A stretch of DNA of 64,000 nt from assembly GCF_905220565.1 (NCBI RefSeq), contig NC_059399.1:10075501-10139500 (forward strand), read 5' to 3'. Position numbers and translations under genes: made by a program. The notes under the pieces are model-generated. The model did no database searches. It saw only the letters and a program-made list of their open reading frames with translations, and was not told the origin of the DNA. This stretch comes from Melitaea cinxia (Eukaryota > Arthropoda > Insecta > Lepidoptera > Nymphalidae). Below, in pieces: positions 20,738 to 32,000 of this stretch; positions within the stretch are counted from its first letter, which is position 1, and each line of letters begins with the position of its first letter.

Positions 20738-22654
20738 ATGATCGTGTATTATAAAGTAATTATTGTGCTTCTTTCCATAAAATCTGTGCATCTTTATTGT
20801 GGTCCATACAATGGACAAATTTGCAAGCACTATTCAACAGGATACGTATGGTACAACCATACTGGAGGTCTTGAAAATGAGAAGATTACGAGTGGCCTGT
20901 GGAAAGAAATGATATCCGCCTTGAAAGAACCTTGCCGCAGTAAAGCAGAAAAACTTCTGTGTGCCTATGCATTTCCTAAATGTATCGATAAAGACGGAGT
21001 TGGTTACTATGCTTTACCGCTTTGCTACGAAGATTGTATGGCGGTTAAAATGCAATTCTGTTACAATGATTGGATTGTTATTGAAGAACAAAAACGCCGT
21101 GGTGTATTTTTTGAATCAAGAGGTCATTTTCGATTTCCAGAATGTGAAAAACTTCCAAAATTCTCTGGTAAAGGCTCTCAAGTAACATGTAATAATGCAG
21201 GTATTACAGAAATGGATTACAGCCAGGTAACTACTACTTGCATCAAAGGAAATGGGCGATATTACCAGGGTACCATGAATGTCACTGAGACTGGGCTAGC
21301 GTGCCAAGCATGGGAATCTCAATATCCCCATCAACATACCCGACCACCTTTAGTATTCCCAGAAGTTCAAAATTCTACAAATTATTGTAGAAATGCAGGT
21401 GGTGAAGAGCGAAAGCCCTGGTGTTACACAATGGATCCAAATGTAAGATGGGAACTCTGTGACATACCTATGTGTGCCAATTTTAGTGATGAAATAGACA
21501 ATACAAATGGATCAATTGTTATGGAAAATTATTTTACACCTACATTTGTTTTGTTGCTCTCTATTGGGGGCCTTGGGTGTGTATTAGCTATAGCATCAAT
21601 TGCACTGTTGTGTCACTATTTCTTTAAAAATCATTATTCTAAATGTACCATTTCTAATCGAAGAAACTTACAAAATGTCGATATCGATTTAGATAAGCTC
21701 CCAAGTAACCTGGCTTATCATACAACTGGTGCGCAACTTAATCCTAAATTGGAAAAATTAGAGTTTCCTAGAAATAACATAATTTATATTCGAGACTTAG
21801 GACAAGGTGCATTTGGAAGAGTATTTCAAGCAAAAGCACCTGGCTTAATACCCGAAGAGGAATTTACTTTAGTAGCTGTTAAAATGCTCAAAGATGAAGC
21901 TTCACATGACTTGCAATTAGATTTTGAGAGAGAAGCTTGCCTGTTAGCTGACTTTGATCATCCAAACATTGTTAAACTATTAGGTGTATGTGCAATAGGA
22001 CGACCTATGTGTTTATTGTTTGAATTTATGGGAAAAGGTGACTTAAATGAATATTTGCGAGCATGCAGCACAGCACCAAATTTTCAACCAGCGGTAGAAA
22101 ACAGAGAAGATTTAAGACTTCTTGCCACTCCTCTTAACCACTTGGATCTTCTCCATATTGCTAGACAGATTGCTTCTGGAATGGTATACTTATCAGATAG
22201 AAAGTTTGTGCATCGTGACTTAGCCACTAGAAACTGTCTTATCAATGATGATATGGTTGTAAAAATTGCTGACTTTGGTTTATCCCATAAAATTTACTTA
22301 CAAGATTATTATAAAGGGGATGAGCATGATGCTATTCCTGTGAGATGGATGCCTTTAGAGAGCATATTATATAATAAGTATACTCTAGAATCAGATGTAT
22401 GGGCATATGGCGTATGTTTATGGGAAATATTTTCCTTTGCCCTACAGCCCTATTTTGGTATGACACATGAAGAAGTTGTGAGATTTTTAAAGGATGGCAA
22501 TGTCTTGGCATGTCCAGACAATACACCTAGATGTGTTTATGATTTGATGAAACAGTGTTGGAATCATCACCCCAGTGATCGTCCAAACTTTAGAGTAATA
22601 TATCAAACATTGGACAATATACAAATGATACTTGAAAGAAGTCATACTAATTAA
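20738..22654 (+). CDS. Ror: Ror-family receptor tyrosine kinase, single coding exon
   Basis: Plasma-membrane receptor kinase expected to bind Wnt-type ligands through its cysteine-rich domain. 638 aa: signal peptide about 1-20; Frizzled-like cysteine-rich domain about 21-150; kringle from C168 to C246 (NYCRNAGGEERKPWCYT at 215-231); transmembrane helix about 270-295; tyrosine kinase about 346-632. Kinase features: GQGAFGRV (355-362), lysine K382 in VAVK, HRDLATRN (492-499), DFG (512-514) and activation-loop tyrosines in YLQDYY. All key residues are present, so it reads as active. It lacks an Ig domain and a long proline/serine tail, matching fly Ror/Nrk rather than vertebrate ROR1/2; I cannot separate Ror from Nrk with certainty. 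The frame is uninterrupted by introns, unusual for an animal receptor kinase. It lies head-to-head with RABL3. Confidence 0.93.
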   Translation: MIVYYKVIIVLLSIKSVHLYCGPYNGQICKHYSTGYVWYNHTGGLENEKITSGLWKEMISALKEPCRSKAEKLLCAYAFPKCIDKDGVGYYALPLCYEDCMAVKMQFCYNDWIVIEEQKRRGVFFESRGHFRFPECEKLPKFSGKGSQVTCNNAGITEMDYSQVTTTCIKGNGRYYQGTMNVTETGLACQAWESQYPHQHTRPPLVFPEVQNSTNYCRNAGGEERKPWCYTMDPNVRWELCDIPMCANFSDEIDNTNGSIVMENYFTPTFVLLLSIGGLGCVLAIASIALLCHYFFKNHYSKCTISNRRNLQNVDIDLDKLPSNLAYHTTGAQLNPKLEKLEFPRNNIIYIRDLGQGAFGRVFQAKAPGLIPEEEFTLVAVKMLKDEASHDLQLDFEREACLLADFDHPNIVKLLGVCAIGRPMCLLFEFMGKGDLNEYLRACSTAPNFQPAVENREDLRLLATPLNHLDLLHIARQIASGMVYLSDRKFVHRDLATRNCLINDDMVVKIADFGLSHKIYLQDYYKGDEHDAIPVRWMPLESILYNKYTLESDVWAYGVCLWEIFSFALQPYFGMTHEEVVRFLKDGNVLACPDNTPRCVYDLMKQCWNHHPSDRPNFRVIYQTLDNIQMILERSHTN

Positions 22655-22675
22655 TTTGACTTATTTATTTTTATT

Positions 22676-22681
22676 AATAAA
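22676..22681 (+). terminator. AATAAA poly(A) signal of Ror
   Basis: AATAAA 22 bases after the TAA stop. Other A-rich signals follow, so a longer 3' UTR is also possible. Confidence 0.5.
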
Positions 22682-24262
22682 TTTCTAGTAAGCAGATATT
22701 GAGATAAGATTTTTATTAATTGTAACAAATTTGCAAAAATATTTCATCACTTTTTAAATAGACCTAAAAATGTGAAAAACCTTAGTATGATATTAGCAGG
22801 TATTTTGATTATTGTTCTGAATAACATTGTATGATTACAACTTTTTTCTGTGTAGAACACAAAAATACTACAACTTGACACATGTTTTAGTCATATGGCA
22901 ATTACAATAATGATTTAAAAAAAAAAAAGCAAAAAAATTTCCTATCTGGACCACCTCTAGTGTAGAAACACTGTTTTAAGACAGTAATTATAATTTGTAG
23001 ATATTTTTATAATGTGCAGTTTTATCATAACAAGACTGATTTTATTTTATAGTTCCTTTTAATTGTTTTTTTTTTAATTTCTTAAATTTTCAGTTAGGCA
23101 TATCTGAATTTAATAAAAATTGATAAATAACAATGATGATTGAATTTGTCCGTGTATGATATTTTATTTAGTAAATATGTGACAAAAAAAATTTACCAAA
23201 ACTCACGTAAAATTTATGTTAAATTTTAGGGATATTTAACTGCATTGGCCAAAAATTACATAAATTCAGCAATGTATGTAAAGTGCCAATAAAAAACCTA
23301 ACAGTAACTAGTTACTTTAAGAATTTTGGTATATCTTTTATACAAGTTTAGAAATGTGAAACCAAAAACCCGATTTTTGATTGATAAATAATTGTCTGTT
23401 TTTGATATAATATAGTTTTGTATTTAAAATATATATATGTTAGTACTTCAAAATTAAATGTGACAGTTAAATCATCTGCCACAGCAAGAAATCAGAAATA
23501 TAATTCACTAATTATTATTCTTCTATGATCTTCTAATTATATAACTTTATTATGTTGTCTAAAGCTCATATGTTTTTATATAACTTGCTTATATGATTAA
23601 CTCAATAAGCAATCAAGCCATCCATTAAATCAACGATAAACTTATGATGACAAATCACTGCCAGATATGTCCTTAGTGTATTTAATTTAAAAATAATTAT
23701 GTCGTTTAATTTTATGCCACAGTATTTTGGAATGATGTATTTTATAAGCATTATACATTTAATTTAATACATTATGTTAATCTTTGTCGTTAAAAGTAAA
23801 TAATTCCATTTTTAATAACTGAGTTTTTCTTCAAATATAACCCTTACATTTAAATTGTCCTAAGAGATATTACCTTAAGTTTTGTCAATAATTTCAAAAC
23901 ATTACAAGTTTCTTAATTAAATCAACTACTAAAAGAGAAATCTACCTAACTACGATGCAAATTGCTAATTTAGCAAATTCAATTTAAGCTCATAACATTT
24001 TAACTAAGTTTCCTGAAGTTATAATTTTATGTTTGAAACTGGTGGATGATAAATATGTGATTAAAACTCAAAAAATTATTCATTAAGGAAGATTTTGTTG
24101 CATTATGTACGATCGTGGCTTATCTGTACAAATAAATAAAATATATATAACTTTACGTACATAACAAACTTGGGTAACGACCCAGTGTTATAAACAACCT
24201 TAACTTAGTCAAAATATTAAGTTACTCAAAATTTCTAATATCTCGGTAGACATTACCTTCCT
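22682..24262. other. AT-rich stretch downstream of Ror, no gene seen
   Basis: No coding sequence and no repeat shared with the rest of the window was recognised. It may hold extended 3' UTR. Confidence 0.4.
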
Positions 24263-24271
24263 ATTTTATCC

Positions 24272-24601
24272 TCATCATTTCAGCCTATTGCAGTCCACTG
24301 CTGGACATAGGCCTCCACAAGTTCGCGCCAGAAATGCATGAACTTATGTGTGTTGCCCATAGTCACCACGCTGGGCAGGCGGGTTGGTGACCGCAGGGCT
24401 AGCTTTGTCGCACCTAAGACGCTGCTGCCCGTCTTCGGCCTGTGCCTTTGAAAGCCAGCGGTTAGATGGTTATCCCGCCATCGGTCGGCTTCTTAAGTTC
24501 CAAGGTGGCAGTGGAACCTTGTTATCCCTCAGTCGCCTCTTACGACACCCACGGGAAGAGAGGGGGTGGCTATATTCTTAGATGCCGTAGCCACACAGCA
24601 C
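24272..24601 (-). mobile_element. Short RTE-derived retroposon
   Basis: Same structure as the other short RTE-derived copies, minus orientation. Flanked by a 9-bp direct repeat ATTTTATCC (24263-24271 and 24602-24610). Confidence 0.85.
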
Positions 24602-25017
24602 ATTTTATCCTTGGCTTTATTAAATATTACAATAATATAACATAAAGTAATGTCCCTAGTGTAGGCTGAGAAAAAAAAAGCCAGAGGAAAAAATCTCTCG
24701 GTACTCTTTTAAAAATTTAAAGTCACATACAAGATAAAAACGCCATAGTAAACCATGAAATGATCAGATCAAACACGAGACAGCCAACTGTGCTTTCCGA
24801 AACCACCACATGCCACCTCCTCACAATATTTGTAACTGTTTCTATTTACAGGGCGGGTCATAGACATAGCCTGGTCGAGCGGAGGTTATTCAATCCCATG
24901 CTTTTTCATCATTAAGGTACATATTGATGTTATAATAGGTTTTACTGCATAAAGCTAGGTTAATCTTTTTTTTAAACTTCAGTAAAGACAGAGATTAAAG
25001 AGCAGCCGGAATCTTAT

Positions 25018-25235
25018 TATGTATTAATCTAATATATAAAATTCTCGTGTCGCGGTGATTGTAGATAAACTCCTCCGAAACGGGTTGACCGATTCTCGTG
25101 AAATTTTGTGTGCATATTGGGTAGGTCTGAGAATCGAACAACATCTATTTTTCATACCTACCCCTAAGTTATATGGAAGGGTGAAGGGGGTTAACAGCAT
25201 ATATGGCAAAACAACGTTTGCGGGGTCAGCTAGTA
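25018..25235 (+). repeat. Unclassified interspersed repeat ending GGGTCAGCTAGT
   Basis: Contains TAAAATTCTCGTGTCGCGG, ACTCCTCCGAAACGGGTTGA and GCGGGGTCAGCTAGT, a layout common in lepidopteran genomes. Class not assigned. Confidence 0.5.
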
Positions 25236-25557
25236 TTCCTATAAAGGAATCACAGGAATCTTATTATGTATTAAGATTCCTATAAAGGAAATACTTTTGT
25301 TCCTGGGCCGGAATTTAGGAAATATTAATCTGTGGCCGTTACTGAGAGTTACATCATTTGAGGCATGTCGATCACTACGACTAACAAATATATGCTTATT
25401 TTTCCGTATGTGCATTATATTTTTTATAAATATACTGCGATGCAAAAGTCAGGATATTGTCTCTTTAAACTTTTCTTTCACAAATTCTTTACACCGCATT
25501 TTGTAAATATAACGGATAGTCCTTTTCTGCAAAATAAATATGACATTAATATCAGCC

Positions 25558-25683
25558 CAACCAACCCGCCTGCCCAGCGTGGTGATTATGGGCAAAACAC
25601 ATGAGTTCACGTTATTTTTGGCGTAAACTTGTGGAGGCCTATGTCTAGCAGTGGACTGTATAGGCTGTAATGATGATGATGAT
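25558..25683 (+). mobile_element. 5'-truncated short RTE-derived retroposon
   Basis: Starts within the shared leader at CCAACCCGCCTGCCCAGCG and ends with the GATGATGATG tail. 5' truncation is typical of LINE-driven insertion. Confidence 0.75.
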
Positions 25684-25744
25684 AATATCAGCCGCATGCT
25701 CCATAGCAAAATACCATAGAACATTATACTATAGTAGTAGCTGA

Positions 25745-26930
25745 AATAAATTAATCTAGCTAATTAATTAACCGAATTCTTTTAACCGCGTATGCTCCAG
25801 AACTCAGTCTTTCCGTCAATTGACAGATATGGGGTCCCCACTGTAACTTTGAATCAATGGTGATTCCAAGAAAAACGGTTGAGTTAACTAAGTTCAATTT
25901 ATCACCATCGAGTTTTGGTTGCACATCAACTTGTTTTACATTTGGAGCAGAAAATTTGATAAAATAAAATTCAGAGAGAACATTGTTTACATCGTCATAG
26001 TTTGTTTCTTGTCTATGCAATTTAAATATTAAATCAAAATCAAAATCAAATACAGCTTTTTCAAATAGGCTCCAAGAGCACTTTCGAATCGTCATTTTAC
26101 AAATTAAAACTTTAAAAATCAATTATTATATTTGTAGAAGTAAAGCTACCACCGATTCGGAAATTATCGGAACTTCATTAATCGAAAGATACCGATTACA
26201 ATCTCATGTTTCTTATCTACTAAATATGATAGGTCGTTAATATATATTAAAAGTAAGAATCCCTGTTGAAAATGCCAAATAAAAAACGATGATTTGTATG
26301 GGAAGTTATTGTAAACTTTTGTGTGATTGAAACAGGGATTCCAAAAATTTCATACAATTTTTATCTGTTTTTATCTGGGCTATCTGGATTCCAGGTAGAT
26401 ATCTATCTGATTTTGGAATTTTCAGCAGGGATGGACTAAGAATTGAGCCTTGTGGGACCCTCATCTGTAAATGAGACCCAGGCGACTTAGTACCATTTCC
26501 TTTAACCGTCTGAGTTCTATCACTAAGATAAGAACTCAGAAGTTTTAATGCGATATTTTTAATGCCATAGTGACTGAGTTTCCTGATTAATGTGTCATGA
26601 TGAACATAGTCAAATGCCTTGGATAAATCACAGAATACCAACCTCCCAAGCCTTGACTATCGAAGGAAAAAGCTCAACACCGGCATCAGTTGTGGAGCGT
26701 CCGCTGGTGAAATAGAATTGCTTATTATGTAAAAGTTTATTTCTTGTGAAATGGTTTAAAGCTGACCGAGAATCACTTTTTTCAAATAGTTTACTACAGG
26801 CTGGTAGAATAGAAATAGGCATATAATTTATTGCATCTGTATGAAAACCGGACTTAAACAAATTTATAATTTTACTATCCTTCATAAGATCAGGAAATTC
26901 AACACTCATAATAGATTCATTAAATGTAAT
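25745..26930 (-). mobile_element. Degenerate jockey-type LINE reverse transcriptase
   Basis: Minus-strand pieces: 26909-26628 (YMPISILPACSKLFEK, a damaged YRPISLLP box), 26641-26420 (VFCDLSKAFDYVHHDTLI and VPQGSILSPSL) and 26000-25760 (FLGITIDSKLQWGPHI). The catalytic YxDD segment is missing. A LINE-tail fragment like that at 11866 interrupts it near 26040-26133. Dead copy. Confidence 0.8.
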
Positions 26931-27054
26931 CGCTAAGTGGGTTGTTATGATATCAACAATTTTAAATATAATTTTAACAGATATACCCCAGGGGTCAGCG
27001 GTGTCCTTAATTTCTAGAGTTTGATTGAAATATAAGTACGAGCATACCTACCTA

Positions 27055-27361
27055 TAGTATACTATTATACTATAGAATACACTCCAGCTGACCTGGGGAA
27101 CTTCGTAACCCCATATTTTTTTTTAATTTTGCAATAAAATATAGCGGTCATTATTGCAATTAAATAAAGGCCATATTTTAATTTGAACAAAGTTACACAT
27201 CTGCGAGTAAAAATTAAAATCAGTCCACTTAACTAGTATAATAATAGATAATCACATATTTTAGAAAAATTAAATTAAATATACACCCACACACACATAT
27301 ATATCGGTTAAGTAATTTAGAAGTCCATCGCGGACAAACAACGTGACGCCTAATTTATATA
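27055..27361 (+). repeat. Interspersed repeat, host copy for the CAGGG element
   Basis: Aligns with 47872-48092 (ACCTGGGGAACTTCGT / CCCGGCGAACTTCGT, AATAAAATATAGC, TCCATCGCGGACAAACAACG, TAATTTATATA). The last bases of the family (TATATTAAGAT) reappear at 28553, after the inserted CAGGG element. Confidence 0.65.
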
Positions 27362-28552
27362 CAGGGTTACTTGTAAAACACCAGCATCCTTGCAGGACAA
27401 GATAGCTAACATCATAAGTAACAACATTTGTTCTACGACTTTTCATAATTTGTTAGATTTTACTTTCATACAAAAAAAAATATTAATTTAATTTTCCGTT
27501 TGAATGTTATAAACTCTACGCGCATCCCAAATATTAGGTAAACAGTTACTACTTGTAGGTGTGAATGTGAGGGGGGAAGGAAGGGCCGCTAGCGCCCTTG
27601 AACTTGAACTATTTCGCTAGCCGAAGCAGTCGGCGCGGCGACTTTGATGCGCCCGCGTTTAATGTTCTGTGCGCCCGCGTCATATGATTTTGTGTGCTAC
27701 TCGTATTTATTTTACTCGTATCGATCGATGTAATGTATATGTACTAAAATAATTTTATAACCATGGCGTACTGCTATTCTAATGTCGAATACACGGAAAT
27801 GGTGAGGATGATTATTATCAAATTAAAACGAATTCGGAAGTGTTAGCACGTGTTAGTGAACAGCTGATTTTTAGGTGTGGTGTGTGTGTTGATTGTGATG
27901 GTGACTATTTTGAACGCTATGTGCGCGGTGTAGAGGTAATAGAAATTTAGTTTGTAAATATAATTTTATTGTCAATTATTTTTTATTTTTTAATTATTGT
28001 AAATACGCTGATTCCACTTTTTTAATTCGCCTGCATTAAACAATGAAAAGTGAATAATACCCAGCTACCAATATTTAATATTAGTTTGGTTTAATTAAAC
28101 TTTAGTAAACGTTAAAGACTAAAAATTAACTAAGTTAATAATTTTCACATATTTTGGATGTTCAGAATTCAGATAGCTAATCTACATACACATTTACCTA
28201 AGTGTAAGTGTAAGTCACTGCGACATACATACTGTGATACTGCCTACAAACCCACCAAGCAATTTATATTATTAATTTATTTATTTTATTAACTAGAATT
28301 ATCGAGCAGAGAAAGTGTTATTTATTATTATTATTAGCAGTGCAAAAGCGCGCGAGCGTCGCGTCGTCCTTTCGATAATGAATGAATCAATGAAACATAG
28401 ACTTACAAATGTTAGGACCGTACAATAAAAGCTTAAAAAATCATTTTTAATTAATGTATTGAGTTACGTCAAAAGTCGTAGAACAAATGTTGTTGTACAT
28501 AATGTTAGCTATCTTCTCCTGCAAGGATGCTGGTGTTTTACAAATAACCCTG
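27362..28552. mobile_element. 1.19-kb TIR element (CAGGGTTA ends)
   Basis: Imperfect terminal inverted repeats of about 86 bases: CAGGGTTACTTGTAAAACAC at the left, and the complement ending TTTACAAATAACCCTG at the right. TATA flanks both sides. The flanking repeat is interrupted precisely here compared with its uninterrupted copy at 48068-48092. No transposase is seen; the middle has a GC-rich patch at 27590-27680. Superfamily unassigned. Confidence 0.8.
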
Positions 28553-28569
28553 TATATATTAAGATAACT

Positions 28570-28855
28570 TTTAACTGAGGTAGGGCACAGCAGGAATTTC
28601 CTGCTCAAAATATGGAGCAGGCCGACTGGAGTAGTACCTCGACCTTACAGAAGATCACAGCAAAATAATACTGTTTTCAAGCAGTATTGTGTTCCTGTTG
28701 GTGAGTAAAGTGACCAGAGCTCCTGGGGGGATTGGGGATTGGGTTGGCAACGCGCTTGAGATGCTTCTGGTGTTGCAGGTGTCTATAAGCTCGGTAATCG
28801 CTTACCATCAGGTGAGTCGTACGCCTGTTTGCCGACATAGTGACATAAAAAAAAA
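28570..28855 (+). repeat. Interspersed repeat with GGTAAGCGATTACC motif, copy 2
   Basis: Starts ACTGAGGTAGGGCACAGCAGG, contains CTCGGTAATCGCTTACCATC and GTACGCCTGTTTGCCGAC, and ends in an A-run. Closest match is 47049-47330, same strand. Confidence 0.7.
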
Positions 28856-29020
28856 GATTTAAAATCCAAAGAAGAGATACGTACCTACCTATTTCGTTAC
28901 TGTGCTAAATTCTGAAATATTTTTTCAGACAGGCTACTGTTAAAATATTTTTATATCTTCCTAATTTTTATCAACATTTACTGCAATCATCATTACTGTG
29001 TATTGCATTTTGCAGTTACA

Positions 29021-32000
29021 ATGACCGAGGAAAGGCTCGTTACCGAGGTACCAAGTAGCTTAAAGCAACTAGCTAGGCTTGTTGTCAGAGGATTTTATAC
29101 AATCGAGGATGCTCTAATTGTCGACATGCTGGTTAGAAATCCTTGTAAGTAAAAAGTAAAAAATGTTTATTATGTATGTTGTAAAAATATGAAGTCCCTG
29201 TTTTTGCAAACTGTTGTGTTTGTTAAAATAAGTCTGTATTTTTTTTTTAGGTATGAAAGAAGATGATATTTGTGAACTCTTGAAATTTGAACGCAAAATG
29301 CTTAGAGCCAGAATAGCAACTCTAAAAAATGATAAATTCATACAGGTTCGGCTTAAAATGGAAACTGGTACGTTTAAATAATTATTTTTTATCTCATCAC
29401 TTCAGCCTATTGCAGTCCACTGCTGGTCATAGGCCTCCATAAGTTCGCGCTAGGACAGGCGGGTTGGTGACCGCAAGGCTGGCTTTGTCGTACCGAAAAC
29501 GCTATTGCCTGTCTTCGGCCAGTGTATTTGGAAGCCAGCAGTTGAATGATTATCCCGCCATCGATCGGCTTTTTAAGTTCCAAGGTGGTAGTGGTACTAT
29601 GTTATCTTTTAGTCGCCTCTTATGACACCCATGGGAAGAGAGGGTGGTTATATTCTTTACTGCCGTAACCACAAAGCAAAGCAAAAGCAATTTTTATCTA
29701 TATGGGAAAGAAATATAAAAATACACTAAATGCAAAGAAAATTATAGTATATCTATGTATTTATTACAATGTATTCGATGAATTATTAGCATCATTGTAA
29801 TAAGTATTTCATGTCTATTAAACTTAATTTTCAAGGTCTGGACGGTAAAGCACAAAAAGTTAACTACTACTTTATAAATTACAAAACATTTGTTAATGTA
29901 GTAAAATACAAATTAGATTTGATGCGGAAACGTATGGAAACTGAAGAACGTGACGCTACAAGTCGAGCTAGTTTTAAGTGTCCTTCATGCGGCAAAACTT
30001 TTACAGATCTAGAGGTAAGCGAAACTTTATTCCAATTAAATATGATGTATATGTAAAGTCATTTAGATACATACAGTGAATGGCGTATTTAAAGATTCAG
30101 CGTCCCGGGCCATTTTAATGTGCCTTAATTTTTTATTTTTTACTTAATAGTTTACTAACAGATATACATCAAATATAATATTAAGAGTACAACGTATATA
30201 AACCGTCATGTTAGGATGTAAATCCAATTACAGGCAAACAGCTTCCATATTTTAAGGCTAAATATTTGAAGGGGAGAAAATAATAATTATAGATTAAGTT
30301 AAGAGAATATTTTTTTTAGGTTAAGTTAGAAGCTTTAAAATGTTTGACTAATTTTCTATATCCACCAAAACAACTGTGGAATGTGTGTATTGTCACACAC
30401 TTTGTCTTTTGATAAAAAAAGTTATGATCCCGACAGATTCTCGGCAACAAGCTATTGAAGCCCAAGTTGGTTCCATACCCTTTGACATACAATGGCTTAA
30501 AGTTAACAATCCTATAGTTTTGGAACAAGAAAACCAATCTGAGACAACAGTCGTGGACAGTCCAATAGGCATCTAGAAATCTTGTATTTATCAGGATTTG
30601 GTAAGCAATCCAACGACGATCGACCAATCCGGTGATGTTAAAGTATTTTAACTGGTCCTCATAAGAAAGCATTTCTCTTAATTAGCCTTGGTGAACCACA
30701 AGGTAGAAAAGAAACCTCTTTTGTATACGCTCTGTTCGATCAATATGACAATGGTAGTGCGGGTTCCACATACTAGAACAATATTCTATGGAACGAACTA
30801 AGGCACTATAGGTGCATTTTAGAGCAGACATATTTTTAAAGTACTTACAGTTTCTCCATTTGAACCAGAGCATCTTAAAAGATATGGAGACTATAGAAGG
30901 ATGACTTTTATCTATTACTCTTAAATCCCGAATTTGGTCGACTACGTCTAATGTGATATGCTTGTACTTTTGAATATTAAGGTGTAATTTATTATTTAAA
31001 GTCCAGTCGACCAGTACGACTCTGATCTTCTTGAAGCATGTCAGCATTAGATGCACATTTAATAGTTTTAAAAAATTTAAGATTATCCGCGAATAAAGAG
31101 AAATTTGAGTTGCGAATTTCATTTGACAAGTCGTTTATAAATAATAAGAAAAGAATAGGACCTAACTGTGAACCCTGTGGAACACCACATGTTATTTCAA
31201 ATTCCTTAGATTCATAGCCACAAACCACAACTTTTTAGAACCTTGGTGACAGATATGACGAAAACCATTTTAGTAAGCTTCCATAGATGCATAGTTTAAT
31301 TTATTCAGAAGTAAGGAATGGTCTACTCAGTCGATGACTTCTGTTACTCCAGTCACGTATGTGGCGAGATTAGTTGTTGTGGACATTTTATCATTAAAAC
31401 CTACGTTGTTCCGACACTAATCAGTTAAAAATGGACACAGAACCAACTCAAACAACTTTACAAAAGTGTGTAAAAGTGAAATAGGCCTGAAGTTTTTAAT
31501 GTTATTGGCATCCCCATATTTCGGAATTGGGAGTGACATAAGCGTTCTTCCACGTTGAAGGAAAAGTTCTACTGTAGAGGGATTTGTTAAAAATAATGCT
31601 CAAAATCGCCGGAATCTGATCAGGGCCAGTACTTTATTATTATTATTATGTCTATTTCTTTATTAATGTTTCAATTGCATCTTGTGTAATGGTAATATCG
31701 CTAACGCAACGACAAGGGGCGTTTTGGGAATTATTTATTTCTGTGTGTAAATTTGCAGTACTTAAACTTGGTTCCATTTAAGTACATTCCGGATGGTATT
31801 CGACCCTTTGATTTACGTTTAGATGTTATAAAGGACCAAAATGCTTTAATGTTATTATTATTAATAGAATTTTCAATATTTTCCAAATATATGGAATACG
31901 ATATTTTAATCAGACTATGACATCTGAATGTGTTCTTAAGGTACGGACAGACGTGCTCATTACTAGCACGAAAGCATGCTTTTATTGAGCAAGTGCTCAT

